Assembly: GCF_030272615.1 (NCBI RefSeq)
Contig: NC_081414.1
Location: forward strand, 909,795,009-909,859,008
Reading direction: 5' to 3'
Length of the DNA stretch: 64,000 bases
DNA from: Cryptomeria japonica
Taxonomy: Eukaryota > Streptophyta > Pinopsida > Cupressales > Cupressaceae
The position numbers and the translations under genes were made by a program. Within the stretch, counting starts at the first letter, position 1. Each line of letters opens with the position of its first letter. This document shows, one piece after another, positions 19,832 to 32,269 of this stretch. A model generated the notes under the pieces. That model saw only the letters and a program-made list of their open reading frames with translations, was not told the origin of the DNA and ran no database searches.

Positions 19832-21682
19832 TGATGCTCTGCAAAAAGGATTAGAAAATCTGTTTGATAGCAACACACACAAGAGCACAAGAAACAAACA
19901 TTAGTGTTAGCAACAAAAGATTATCCTAAACAGGCATATCAAGAGAGATATTAAGCATGAAATAAAAAGCATATAAACATAGAATGAAATAGCTAATCAA
20001 GATGCTCATAGTTGCTCCTCCCTTGTTTCTCTCCTCTCCAAGTCCCAAATGAGTGTAGCTCTCAGCTTTTAGCACTAGCCATGGATGCCATATGGAGATT
20101 CAAGATGGTTGAATATGATAAGCAAATACTATGCAAGAGTAGATAGTGATGCTATGAAAAAGCTCTATGCTAATGCCAGTATAACAACAATACTCTAAAT
20201 GCTTCCTTTTGCTTGAGGAGAAGGGTTCTATTTATAGAAGAAATGGGGAAATGAAGGGTTAAGATTGAATGGTTTAATCAAGGGCCAAGTTTGAAAGTTG
20301 GGGATCCATGTGCACAATTGGCACCAATAAAATGGTGACAAGTGTCAACATAAGATTGGGTTGAGAGAAGAGGTTGGAGGCATTAAAGGCCTGAGAAGAC
20401 CTCATGGTTATCTAGAAGGTAAGGGTCAAGTCTAAATTAAGATTACCCATTGGATTAAGAGTTAATCCAAGGATAAACCTTTGTGCAAATGTTTAAGAGA
20501 TAATCATGGTCAAAGCATTAATGGCCTGATGAGACCTTTGGGTTGGGTAGAGGTTGAGTCAAAACAAATGTTTTAACCATGTGGGAGGGTTGAATTAACC
20601 ATTAATGGTTATTGGAGACTTTGGGGATTAAGTGGTTGAAGGTTGAAATCTTTCAAAGGTTATCCAAGACTTTGAGGGTTAATTTGTTGCACACACAAAG
20701 CATTAATTGCTTTTCAAAGACTTTGGAGTCTTTGAGAAGTGACTCCAATTTGCTTAGGAATGTGACAATATTTAGGGGATGGGTTAGGCTAATTAGGAAG
20801 GGTTTAGAAGAATCTAGAAGGGGTTTAGGCATACAAGTGGATTTTGTAGGAAAATGCAAGTGGGAGAAATTTTGGTATTTTCAATTAAAATAAAATCATT
20901 TATTTCAATTAAATGGTGTAATTTGCATTTGGATAAATATTCAAATAAATATTAATTTATTTAAATGAGAAAAATGAAGATAAAGCATTAAAATGCTTGA
21001 AGACTTTGAGGGAAACCATTAAAGGCTTGAAGACTTTAAGGAAAACCATTAAAGTCTTAAGAAGATTATAGAAGGAAGCCATCAAGTTTGAAGACTTTAA
21101 AGCCATCAAGTTTGAATACTTTAAGGGAAACCATTAAAGGTTTCAAGTGGGTGAGGATAAATAGGATTTTAAATAAATAATTTATTTAAAATAGTTGTGC
21201 AACTTGCTTTTGTAGGAAAATACAAGTGGGTGGAGGATAAAGGTGATTTAAATAAATGATTTATTTAAAATAGTTGTGCAACTTGCTTTTGTAGGAAAAT
21301 ACAAGTGGGTGGAGGATAAAGGTGATTTAAATAAATGATTTATTTATTTAAATGTGAGAGGTGGGATTTTGGGGGATTTAAATAAATATTAATTTATTTA
21401 AATGTGAGAGGTGGGATTTTGGGGGATTTAAATAAATATTAATTTATTTAAATGTGAGAGAAGATTTAATTAAACAAATATGATTTATTTATTTAATTAA
21501 TGGTATGAATTTGGTTAAGTGAATTAAATCAAATAAATTGAATAATTTATTTAATTAATAGGAGAAGAGGGTTAAGATGAATTAATTAAATATTAATTTA
21601 ATTAATTCATTAATTGATGGTTAAATAATCAAATAAATACTAAATATTCATTTAATTAAGTGGACAGATTTATGTGACTACA
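19832..21682 (-). repeat. E2 3' LTR
   Basis: 1851 bp, TGATGCTCTGC to GTGACTACA on the plus strand. It contains short repeats of an AAGACTTTAAGGGAAACCATT type near 20990-21150, a tandem duplication of 79 bp near 21180-21330, and many ATTTAAATAAAT palindromic steps. Confidence 0.93.
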
Positions 21683-21789
21683 TTTGCCCCTCTTTGAGAC
21701 GGTGCGGTTTATCGCGTCGTTTCAAAGAAAGAAAAATAGGTGTGAAGAAATGCCCCATAAAATGTAAATTTAATGGGTGGTATGCCCCC

Positions 21790-21843
21790 TCGAGAGATGG
21801 GCCGAATGTTTTTTTTTTTTTTTAAAATCGGGCGATCTCTCGA
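21790..21843. repeat. 3' UTR hairpin of E2
   Basis: TCGAGAGATGGGCCGA (21790-21805) pairs with TCGGGCGATCTCTCGA (21828-21843) in 14 of 16 positions around a T/A-rich loop. It is positionally equivalent to the stems in X and E5. Confidence 0.8.
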
Positions 21844-23874
21844 AAAAGAGTGAAAAGTGGAGGGGAGGTAGAATAGAAGAAATTAGAACTAATGATGAAA
21901 GAATGGAAGAAAATGGAGTGAATATGAAGAAACAACAAGCCAGCGAGTACCCTGAGGTCATGCAAGAGATACATAGCAGATGTAGTGTGGGGTTTGGATT
22001 GATGCTATACAATTGATCAAAATTGTTTGGACAATCTGGTGCAATCGGTTTAATTGCCCCGGTCAAGTCAAAGCGTGACAGTTGATGTCAGTTGGTCGCT
22101 TGGACATGATAAAGTCTGAGTAAGTGAATCAAAGTGACCTGATGTGACTTAGACAATTGATGTAATTGCCCGATGAAGTCAAGGTATATGAAGCAAAATA
22201 CTCATTGAGACGTAGACAATTGATGTAATTGTCCGTTGGATTGTGTTTGATTAGTTGATCAATTGATAGTATGTGCGTGTGATGGATGGTTGTGGGGAAT
22301 CATGGTAGCCCCGTTGAGACTAGGTCATTATGATAAATGCCTGATGTAGTCTAGGATTACCATAATCGATTACCTATTGAGACCCGAAGATACTTGATCA
22401 GAGTATCTGTTGATAGTCTAGGTGTGTGGGAGTCGATGTATCTGTGTAGATAGAGTAACTGGCTTAATTTTGTGGATGAGTGAGGATGGGAAGCGATGAA
22501 GGGATTAGGATGATGTTGATGATCAAGATAGGGAGGGTGAGGGGGGATTTGATGTTAGATAGAAGATATGGAGGACTAGGATCGAGTCCTATGGAAGAAG
22601 ATGAGTAAAATAGAGTATGCATTATTATGACTACGTATGCATGATATGCAGCTATTATGAATGTATGGATGGGTGGAATGCAATGAAATGCAATATATAC
22701 AAATGAGATGGAATGACGATCCATGGTGCTTTATTTTTCATCATTGAGCTTTAAAATGTTGTAAGAAAATACAAGCAACTTGACATAAAGATTCAAGATG
22801 ACCAGAGTATTTCTTACATGGATTTTTATATAGCAAGTTAATACAAGCAACTTGATATAATGGATCAAGTTGACCTGAGTATTGCTTGCGGAACAGATAA
22901 GGATTATCTCCTTTCATGCATGACTTGGAACGTCCTCCTTGATCTTAGGCTGATCATATCCTGAGACAAGTGCATACCGTAATAAGAGATAAAACCTTTA
23001 TCCAGTTTGGATGAGGTAGGAGGAACCAAAGAAAGAGAATTGTACCTGCAAACAAACAATATATACATAAAGAATAAAGAATATGGATCCTTGGTAATGG
23101 TTCATGCTCATATGGTCGAGGTATACGCTGTAGTCAGCAAGCCGTAATGATCTATGACTGCATTTTGCATAAGATCACGTAGCTTGGTGAACTTCCCACG
23201 TAGACACCATTAGTACATGTCCCAGAACTTCATCAGAAATAATGCGCAAACGATACAAAACAATGCTGAAAGATCCCGATACAGATAAACAAATGAATTA
23301 CTCACGAATCAACCAAGCATTTGATAGCTTAACATAATTTTCTTGTCAAAGAAAATGTCATCTTGTCTTTGTTTTGGTAAGGAAGGATGCATCCTTGTTT
23401 TAAAGACAGTTTGGATTTGTTGATGTCGATTGTGTTGGTTTTGATTGGTAAATGGTCAGTGTGTGAGTAGTTGTCAATGTGTATTTTGTATCTGATCGGA
23501 TAAATATGTACAAGGTGTTGCCATGTTTTTGTGTGATTTTTGATGGGTTTTCCGATGTTTTTTGGATTTTGTGAAACAATTTTGAATGTTTTTGGTATTT
23601 TGAGAGTCATTTTTGAATGTTTTTGATATTTTATGATGATTGCCTGAATGAAGAGCATAATGACACATAAGACAATGTAAAATCCACTTCAATCACTAGG
23701 GTAAGGGTATTGCCCCCAGTTTGTAGACCTGACTATGAAAAGGTGGGATGCTAGACGCATGGAGTACTTTCTTAATTGTAGATCAAATAACAAGCCATGG
23801 TTGGGATGGATGGATGTATGTGTGCATGAATGTGATCACAACGAGCCTGAAAAGATAATGGAGCCATTGCCTTT

Positions 23875-23960
23875 ACGAGTAGCGCCTGTTTGCCAGGTTT
23901 TCACCATCGTACTTACCCAAGGTGCCACCGGAGTGTTTGTTCACCGTTTGGATGCATGAT
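23875..23960 (-). other. Conserved block downstream of integrase
   Basis: The minus strand reads CACCTTGGGTAAGTAC followed by ATGGTGAAAACCTGGCAAAC and AGGCGCT. Nearly the same words in the same order occur at 63824-63895 in E7. The function is unknown; a cis-acting RNA element is possible. Confidence 0.6.
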
Positions 23961-24063
23961 TTTTTTCTTTACTTTTGTGAATGTTTTTGTATTTTCTTCA
24001 GGACATTTTCTGAATGTTTTTGGTATTTTCTGATGTGCAGTGGAGCCTGATGCTCTGTACACC

Positions 24064-26166
24064 TTAGGTATAAAACCTTTTGAGGTGCATGTTGTTGATT
24101 GGATCTGCAAGCGGTTCTCCTTCTGATGTAGCCAACTGATATGCCCCGGACCCGAATACAGCAGTGACAACATATGGGCCGAGCCAATTTGATTCAAACT
24201 TGCCTTGATGTTCTCTATTTGGTTGGTTGCGAGGATTTTCGCGAAGAACAAGATCACCTACCTCAAATGTACAAGATCTAACTCGGTGATTGTAGCTTCT
24301 ACTCATGCGCTGCTGATAGGCTTTGAGGTGATTGTATGCAGCTTGTCGCTTCTCATCTAGTAACTCTAAGTCCTGAAGACGAGATACTCTGTATGCTTCA
24401 TCATCGATGAGATTGTGTAATGAAACTCGTAAGGATGGTATCTCGACCTCAATAGGTAAGATAGCTTCAGCACCATAGACCAATGAATAAGGAGTTGCAC
24501 CTATAGGGGTCAGAATGCTAGTTCGACATGCCCATAATGTTGGATTCAATTGAACATGCCAATCACGACCGGCATCATTGACTGTCTTCTTTAGGATTCT
24601 CAATATGTTTTTATTGGATGCTTCGGCCTGACCATTGCCTTGTGGGTAATAGGGAGTGGAAAAGCGGTGTTGGATATGAAATTTATCACAAAGCTCACGG
24701 ACATCCTGATTTTTGAAAGGAAGACCGTTATCTGTGACAATGGACATGGGCACACCATACCGACAGATGATGTAATTGAGGATGAATGAGGCGATCTGCT
24801 TGCCGGTGACTTGGGTAAGTGGAACAGCTTCGATCCACTTGGTGAAATATTCGGTGGCGGTAATAATGAATTTATGGCCATTGGATGAAGATGGATGGAT
24901 TTTACCCACAAGATCAAGACCCCATTGACAAAAAGGCCATGGTGTTGTGATTGGTTGCAGTTCTTGAGCTGGTGCATGTATTAGGTCGCCATGAACTTGA
25001 CATTTTTTGCACTTCCTAACAAAGTAGTAGGAATCCTTTTCCATAGATGGCCAATAGTATCCAGCTCGCATGATCTTCTTGGCTAGTGATGGACCACTTG
25101 AGTGAGTCCCGCAAATTCCTTCATGTATCTCTTCCAAAGCCTTTGTTATCTCACCTTGTTCTAGACATCGAAGGAGAGTACCATCAAGACTGCGTCGGTA
25201 TAGGGTTTCGGCAATAATGGTATATCGAGCAGTTTGGCGAATGAAGGTTTTACGTTGGTTATTTGATTGGTTGGGAGGAAGGGTGTGATCACGGAGATAG
25301 GTGTAGAACTCATCGTACCATGGGGATTCAGAACCAACAAGGCAACATATCATTTCAGATTCGGGGATATCATAAGCGGGGATCCAAAGTTGTTCTACCA
25401 AGAACTCGTAGCGTGTTGAATTCTGTGGAAGATCTAGTAGAGATGCGATGGTAGCCATAGCGTCAGCAGCTCGATTCTGATCTCTTGGTATCTGCTCAAA
25501 AGTGATAGTAGTAAATGATGTCTTTAGATTGTCCACCATGTGCTTGTATGGCATGAGTTTATCATCTTTGGTCTGATACTCATCTGTTGCTTGTCGAATG
25601 ACTAGTTGGGAATCGCCATATACTTGCAATTCTTTTAATTTCCATTGTATGGCTAATCTGAGTCCTGTGATCAAGGCCTCATACTCTGCTATGTTGTTTG
25701 TGCATGGAAATGTGAGCCTGTAAGACTTCGGGATGCTATCACCTTGAGGTGTGATAAACAGAATGCCTGCCCCCGAGCCGTGCCTAGTGTATGAACCATC
25801 AAAATATAGCTTCCATGGTTGTACTTCTGTGAGCATGAATATCTCTTCATATGGAAAATTGGAAATGAGGGGATGATCGCCTATGAGTGGTGCATCGGCC
25901 AATTGATCTGCAATAACTTGACCTTTGATAGCTTTACGGTCCACATACTCAATGTCAAATTCACTTAGAATCATCACCCATTTGGCCAAGCGGCCTGTCA
26001 ATGCTGCTTTGCTGAGTAAATACTTGAGTGGATCAATCTTTGCAATGAGTTGCACCTTGTGTGTTAACAGACAGTGCCTCAGTTTAGTGGCTGCCAAGAT
26101 TACTGCTAGGCAAGCTCACTCAATAGGTGTGTAATTGAGTTCATAGCCCACCAATGTGCGAGAGAT
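24064..26166 (-). pseudogene. E2 pol: RNase H, plant-type second RNase H, integrase
   Basis: Same frame as the upstream segment but separated from it by TAG (26167-26169) and a further TGA (26116-26118). The open part is 677 codons. It carries the end of the Ty3-type RNase H (LSEFDIEYVDRKA, residues 45-56), then a second RNase H with its acidic residues in place (YFDGS D100, AEYE E138, GDS D162, AADA D212). Integrase has the zinc-binding H325/H332/C363/C366 and the catalytic triad D395 (GLDLVG), D456 (VTDNG) and E492 (QAEASN). A GPY-type motif is at 640-642, and there is no chromodomain. The integrase domain itself is intact, so the lesion is confined to the first RNase H. Ends at the stop 24064-24066. 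Confidence 0.93.
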
Positions 26167-29100
26167 CTAGTAAATAGCACACTCTTTTCCTTCTGCATTA
26201 TGTTGTGCCAGTAGTACACCCAATGCTGTACTTGTTGCTGAGATATAGAGCAATAATGGTCTACTTGGATCTGGTGGCATCAGCAATGGTGGATTCATGA
26301 GATAGTCTTTAAGCGCCTGAAATGCTTGCTGGCATCTGTCATCCCACTGGAAGCGGATGTTCTTGTGTAGCAGGTGTGTGAATGGGTGACACTTATCAGC
26401 CAATTGTGCAATGAATCTGCGGATAGATTGAAGCCGTCCTTGTAGTGTTCTTAGCCGACTGATATTCTTTGGAGGTGGCATGTCCATGATTGCTTTAACC
26501 TTTGTTGGATCGACCTCAATGCCTTTGCTTGAGACAATGTATCCTAGAAGCTTCCTGGAGGTTACTCCGAAGACACATTTCTTTGGGTTGAGTCGAACAT
26601 GGTATTGTTCCAGTCTATCAAAGATTTTATCTAAGATGTGAAGATGTCCTTCTCTAGTAAGTGATTTTGCTAGTAAATCATCCACATAATCTTCCATTAT
26701 AGTATGCATCATGTCATGGAAGATGGTGGTCATTGCTCTTTGATAGGTCGCTCCTGCATTCTTTAGACCAAAAGGCATTACATTCCAGCAGTATGTGCCC
26801 CATGGACATGTGAAGGCTGTCTTATGTTGGTCCTCTGGTGCGATCTTTATTTGATTGTATCCTGAAAAGCCATCCATGAGTGAAAGCATGGCATGTCTTG
26901 CTGTCAAATCTACTATGATGTCGATATTTGGTAGAGGGAAGTCGTCCTTAGGACATGCCTTATTCAGATCTCTGAAGTCTGTACAAATGCGGATGCCCCC
27001 TTTTGGTTTGCCAACTGGTACAATGTTGGAGATCCATTCTGCATAATCAATTGGTCTAATGAAACCAACATCCAGGAGTTTCTTGAGTTCTGTTTTGACT
27101 AGCACGGCAATCTGAGGATGCATCTTACGAAGCTTCTGCTTGACAGGTTTGGCTCCTTTTGCTACTGTGAGATGATGCATGACTAAATCAGGATCAAGCC
27201 CAGGCATGTCTGCATATGACCATGCAAAGTTGATCTGACGCTGTTGGAAGAACTCTATAAATTGAGGCTGTTCCTCTGGAGTGAGAAGAGATGCCAGATG
27301 TATGATATGAGGGTTTTCAGGAGTCCCCACATTGTATTCTTTAGTCTCCTCAATGAGAATCGTCGATCGTTCCTGTTGTGTACTAGCAGGGAGAATGTCA
27401 AACCCTTCATCCTCAAGTGCCTCAGAGAGGTTTTCACCGTTGGATACGCTCTTTCTTTTTACTTTTGTTGGATCAAACAGTGCCACAGTGTGGTTTTCAC
27501 TGGAAGATCCATGTTTTAATGTTATATTTTTGCAGCTGAAGGGTTTGGCATCCGCCCTGAAGTATGCTGCGCTATTAAGTTCAATGGCGAATCCAGCTTT
27601 GTGATCCCCGCTTGGTAGATTATCCCTTAATTCCAAAAAGTCAATGATAGCCTCATCGTTTTGGAAGAGGTCAAGACATGGGGGATTTGGTTGGTTCCAT
27701 TCGATGAGTTCAGGGTGGATAATGGGTATTACTTCATCGATTAAGTTAAGTGCGGGAGATGTATCAGTGAGGGTTAAGACAGTGTGGTGAAGGTCGTTGA
27801 TGGTACTCTCCCTATCAGAATCCGGCGTAGGATGAGACGTAGGGTCTGTGGAAGATGTTTCCAGCTCAGGTACCCAAGTGGTCTTTATCTGTGCTTCTTC
27901 GTAAACAGGAATGTCTTTGCGTGGCGGAGGTGGTGACGTGTCTTCCTCATCTGAAGTGTTAAGCTGTACAGAATCAAATTCCCACTCATGTGAGTCAGTC
28001 TCTGAATCACTTTCCAGCATCCGATTGCTATACCATACTGGGATGTCGCTGGAGTTGAATACTGCAGGTGTGATTGGTTTATGTACCTTTGAGGTGATCA
28101 GTGCTGCAGGAACTGTGATGGGGTTTAAAGGTTTTGTCAATGGAAGTATCGACAGGGTTGATTTAGTGGCTTCTATTGGAACGGCTGGTGCCATAGATGC
28201 TGCTACGGGTTCCAATATAGTTGCTGCTATGAATGGTTTTATTGATGTGATGACTGCTGTGGATGGGATTACTAGTTCGATTGGTGGGATTTTTGGCACT
28301 GATGATGGTTGCGGTGGGTTTGTGAGCCTCAATGGGGCAGTGACAATATTGCTTGATGGTGCTTTGATTATGAAAGGTGTCCTCTTTACAGTAGGTGGGC
28401 AAAATGGTTTGCTAGGTTTTCCTTTAAATCTGAGTTTAGGAAGGATCTCTTTTTCAAAGCCTAGGCCTGTATTACCTTTGGGCTTGAACTCTGGCAGAAG
28501 CGGTTCATGTCGTCCTTGTTTGCAGTATCCCAAAGCACTCTGACCATCATATCCCATTCTTTGCATAATGAGGAGGCCTTTGCCATACTGTTCTGTAGGA
28601 AGTGTAACTCGCAGTGTGTCAGTGGTGATGGGATCTTTATAGATCCATTCCGCTAGGTCCTTATCTTGTGTCTCTTCCTCTTGACTCTTTCCAAGGATGA
28701 AAGGTGTTAAGGCACATGCAGGCATGTTTAGTGGTTGCTGGAGTAACTGCTGTGGTTTACCATGTGTTCTAGGAGAAGTAGGCATTTGTCCCACACAAAA
28801 GAGCTGACTCAAGTTATATTCTCCAGGACCTTCCTCTGCTACTTTCATCTTTAGCTTTTCTTGCTTGGGCATAGGAGTGTTTGAACTGGCAAGAGAGGCG
28901 GGATTTACATATGATGTGGAGGAAATGGCTTCCCTATTATTAGGAACAGTAATCTCTGGTTGATGGCTGATATTATGGCAAAAAGCAAAGGGATTTGCAT
29001 CGCCCAGGATTGTGATCTCTACACCGTTATGTGGGAACTTGATACATTGATGGTAGGTAGATGGAACGGCTTGCATGGCATGTATCCAAGGTCTCCCTAA

Positions 29101-30232
29101 TAATAGATTATATGGCAGAGGAAGGTCCAGAACCTGACAGATGATGTGCTTTACCACAGGGCCCACTCGGATTGGTAGTACCATAGCTCCTTTGGATGAA
29201 CGCTCTGCATCATCATAGGCCTTGATGGTGATCTTCTTGCGAGGATCCACTGATTCTACTGCATAGCCCAATGCTGTGACCAACTGTAGTGTGCAAATGT
29301 TTAGGCCTGCTCCATTATCAATCAAGACTCGCTTGATCCTGTGTTGGTTGACAAAGCCTTCAATGTGGAGTGAGGCGTTATGAGGCTGCTGGAAGGAAGA
29401 GTTATCACTTTCGGAAAAAGTGAGACAAGGTGATGACTTTAGACTTCCAACCATGGCTTGAAATTGGTCCGTGTTCAGGTTTGCAGGGACTGACGCCTCT
29501 TGGAGTGCTTGATCCAAGATTGTTTTATGAGAGGGTGACAGACGCAAAAGCTCCAAGATGGATATAAGCGCAGGGGTTTTGTCTAATTGTTCCACAAGAT
29601 TGTACTGCTTTGGGACGGAGGTGGTGCCTTGTGGAGCTGCCTTGATGGTGACCTTGCCACGACGTGTAACAACATTGCAATTTGAGGTGGGATTTTTGAA
29701 GGTTATGGTTGCAATTTGTTCACTGGCATCATACAGGTGATTTACAGTGTAATTATACGCAGCTTGCGTATAATCAGTGGTATCAGGACCTCGCCGGGAA
29801 GTGGAAGGACCCCTTTGATCTTGTGATGGAAGTGGATCCTTGAACATGAGATGATCATTATTGGTCGTTTTTGGGTCATGTCCTTCAATTTCAATTTCTC
29901 CTCGATCAATAAGATCCTGAATGAGATCTTTCAATCGGTGACAATTACTTGTCTTGTGTCCTCTTCCTTGATGGAACTCACAGTGTTCAGTATCTTTCCA
30001 CCATGCTGGTTTGACTTGAGGCTCATAGTTTGATAGCTTAGGTAGAGTGACCAAATTTTGAGAGAGGAGTTGTCGCAACACTGTTTCAATGGGTTCCCCT
30101 AAGGGAGTGTATGTGCGTTTTTGTTTTTGTGGACGAGGTCTTGGTTCATCATGAGATGTGATGCGACCTTGATTAAGAAGAACATTTGTGTTATTTTGAG
30201 GTGGAGGATTTTGTCCTGCAAACCGAACCAAA
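26167..30232 (-). pseudogene. E2 gag C-terminus, protease, G-patch and reverse transcriptase
   Basis: The open frame starts inside the LTR (first 20 codons at 30233-30291 are LTR sequence) and runs 1374 codons. Numbered from there: zinc knuckle C104-X2-H107-X4-H112-X4-C117; protease site RVLIDNGAGLN with D325-N326-G327 (DNG is unusual); LLGRPWIHAMQAVPSTYH near 400; G-patch near 568-617 (YGKGLLIMQRMGYDGQ, ending GLGFE). An Ala/Pro/Ile-rich and acidic linker follows, then RT near 1060-1250 with TDFRDLNKACPKDDFPLP, MPFGLKNAGATYQRAM and YVDD (codons near 26680-26695). It ends at TAG 26167 within RNase H. The true gag start and PBS are deleted. Confidence 0.93.
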
Positions 30233-32083
30233 TGATGCTCTGCAAAAAGGATTAGAAAACCTGTTTGATGGCAACACACACAAGAGCACAAGAAACAAAC
30301 GTTAGTGTTAGCAACAAAAGATTATCCTAAACAGGCATATCAAGAGAGATATTAAGCATGAAATAGAAAGCATATAAACATAGAATGAAATAGCTAATCA
30401 AGATGCTCATAGTTGCTCCTCCCTTGTTCCTCTCCTCTCCAAGTCCCAAATGAGTGTAGCTCTCAGCTTTTAGCACTAGCCATGGATGCCATATGGAGAT
30501 TCAAGATGGTTGAATATGATAAGCAAATACTATGCAAGAGTAGATAGTGATGCTATGAAAAAGCTCTATGCTAATGCCAGTATAACAACAATACTCTAAA
30601 TGCTTCCTTTTGCTTGAGGAGAAGGGTTCTATTTATAGAAGAAATGGGGAAATGAAGGGTTAAGATTGAATGGTTTAATCAAGGGCCAAGTTTGAAAGTT
30701 GGGGATCCATGTGCACAATTGGCACCAATAAAATGGTGACAAGTGTCAACATAAGATTGGGTTGAGAGAAGAGGTTGGAGGCATTAAAGGCCTGAGAAGA
30801 CCTCATGGTTATCTAGAAGGTAAGGGTCAAGTCTAAATTAAGATTACCCATTGGATTAAGAGTTAATCCAAGGATAAACCTTTGTGCAAATGTTTAAGAG
30901 ATAATCATGGTCAAAGCATTAATGGCCTGATGAGACCTTTGGGTTGGGTAGAGGTTGAGTCAAAACAAATGTTTTAACCATGTGGGAGGGTTGAATTAAC
31001 CATTAATGGTTATTGGAGACTTTGGGGATTAAGTGGTTGAAGGTTGAAATCTTTCAAAGGTTATCCAAGACTTTGAGGGTTAATTTGTTGCACACACAAA
31101 GCATTAATTGCTTTTCAAAGACTTTGGAGTCTTTGAGAAGTGACTCCAATTTGCTTAGGAATGTGACAATATTTAGGGGATGGGTTAGGCTAATTAGGAA
31201 GGGTTTAGAAGAATCTAGAAGGGGTTTAGGCATACAAGTGGATTTTGTAGGAAAATGCAAGTGGGAGAAATTTTGGTATTTTCAATTAAAATAAAATCAT
31301 TTATTTCAATTAAATGGTGTAATTTGCATTTGGATAAATATTCAAATAAATATTAATTTATTTAAATGAGAAAAATGAAGATAAAGCATTAAAATGCTTG
31401 AAGACTTTGAGGGAAACCATTAAAGGCTTGAAGACTTTAAGGAAAACCATTAAAGTCTTAAGAAGATTATAGAAGGAAGCCATCAAGTTTGAAGACTTTA
31501 AAGCCATCAAGTTTGAATACTTTAAGGGAAACCATTAAAGGTTTCAAGTGGGTGAGGATAAATAGGATTTTAAATAAATAATTTATTTAAAATAGTTGTG
31601 CAACTTGCTTTTGTAGGAAAATACAAGTGGGTGGAGGATAAAGGTGATTTAAATAAATGATTTATTTAAAATAGTTGTGCAACTTGCTTTTGTAGGAAAA
31701 TACAAGTGGGTGGAGGATAAAGGTGATTTAAATAAATGATTTATTTATTTAAATGTGAGAGGTGGGATTTTGGGGGATTTAAATAAATATTAATTTATTT
31801 AAATGTGAGAGGTGGGATTTTGGGGGATTTAAATAAATATTAATTTATTTAAATGTGAGAGAAGATTTAATTAAACAAATATGATTTATTTATTTAATTA
31901 ATGGTATGAATTTGGTTAAGTGAATTAAATCAAATAAATTGAATAATTTATTTAATTAATAGGAGAAGAGGGTTAAGATGAATTAATTAAATATTAATTT
32001 AATTAATTCATTAATTGATGGTTAAATAATCAAATAAATACTAAATATTCATTTAATTAAGTGGACAGATTTATGTGACTACA
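30233..32083 (-). repeat. E2 5' LTR with promoter
   Basis: 1851 bp, near-identical to 19832-21682. A TATA box TATAAATA is present on the minus strand (plus 30630-30637), about 400 bp from the LTR end, in a context shared with E5. The internal sequence immediately inside the LTR starts TTTGGTTCGG instead of the family PBS TTTGGTGAACCC. Confidence 0.93.
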
Positions 32084-32170
32084 TATATATATATATATAT
32101 TTGTTTGTATGTATGTATGTATGTATGTATGTATAACAAGGACTTTGGGCTTGATTTTGTGGATTTTGTT

Positions 32171-32203
<33 letters not shown>

Positions 32204-32269
32204 ATGTATATACATATATATGCATGCATATACATATAGATATACATATAGATATACATACATACATAC
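32084..32269. repeat. Composite microsatellite, left piece
   Basis: (TA)n, (GTAT)n, (TG)n and (ATACAT)n tracts around a short unique core (about 32133-32170). It forms the right flank of E2 and the left flank of E4. Open frames here (Y, I, V, C, T, H only) are repeat artefacts. Confidence 0.95.

Larger units (their letters stand above)
21683..24063 (-). other. E2 3' UTR
   Basis: Starting at the LTR: PPT (21683-21697), the hairpin (21790-21843), and a zone with three or four copies of the near-palindromic ACAATTGATGTAATTG (about 22030-22260). Next come a direct repeat of about 70 bp containing ATACAAGCAACTTGA (22770-22885), several copies of GAATGTTTTTGGTATTTT (about 23545-23640 and 23975-24035), and a block shared with E7 (23875-23960). 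No conserved ORF was recognised on either strand. The part 21683 to about 22500 is also present in E5. Confidence 0.75.
19832..32083 (-). mobile_element. E2: Tat-lineage Ty3/Gypsy element, 12.25 kb, TSD TATAT
   Basis: Two 1851-bp LTRs (19832-21682 and 30233-32083) differing at about five visible positions, flanked by TATAT (19827-19831 and 32084-32088). Minus order: 5' LTR, partial gag, zinc knuckle, protease, G-patch, RT, RNase H, second RNase H, integrase, a 2.4-kb 3' UTR, PPT, 3' LTR. RT-RH-second RH-INT is the known signature of the Tat (Ogre/Retand) branch. The PBS and roughly the first 430 residues of gag (compared with E1) are absent, and two in-frame stops split pol. Confidence 0.93.

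Noticed and set aside
20612-20893. 93-codon frame repeated at 31013-31294 and, as 85-codon variants, at 39862-40119 and 42590-42847
   Set aside because: It occurs four times because it lies in the LTRs of E2 and E5. It is rich in simple LTR repeats, has no recognised family, and its start falls in unrelated positions between E2 and E5.
27911-28543. 210-codon plus-strand open frame rich in Ser, Gly, Val and Ala
   Set aside because: It is exactly antisense to the low-complexity Ala/Pro/Ile-rich linker of the E2 polyprotein and has no domain; a shadow of biased codon use.
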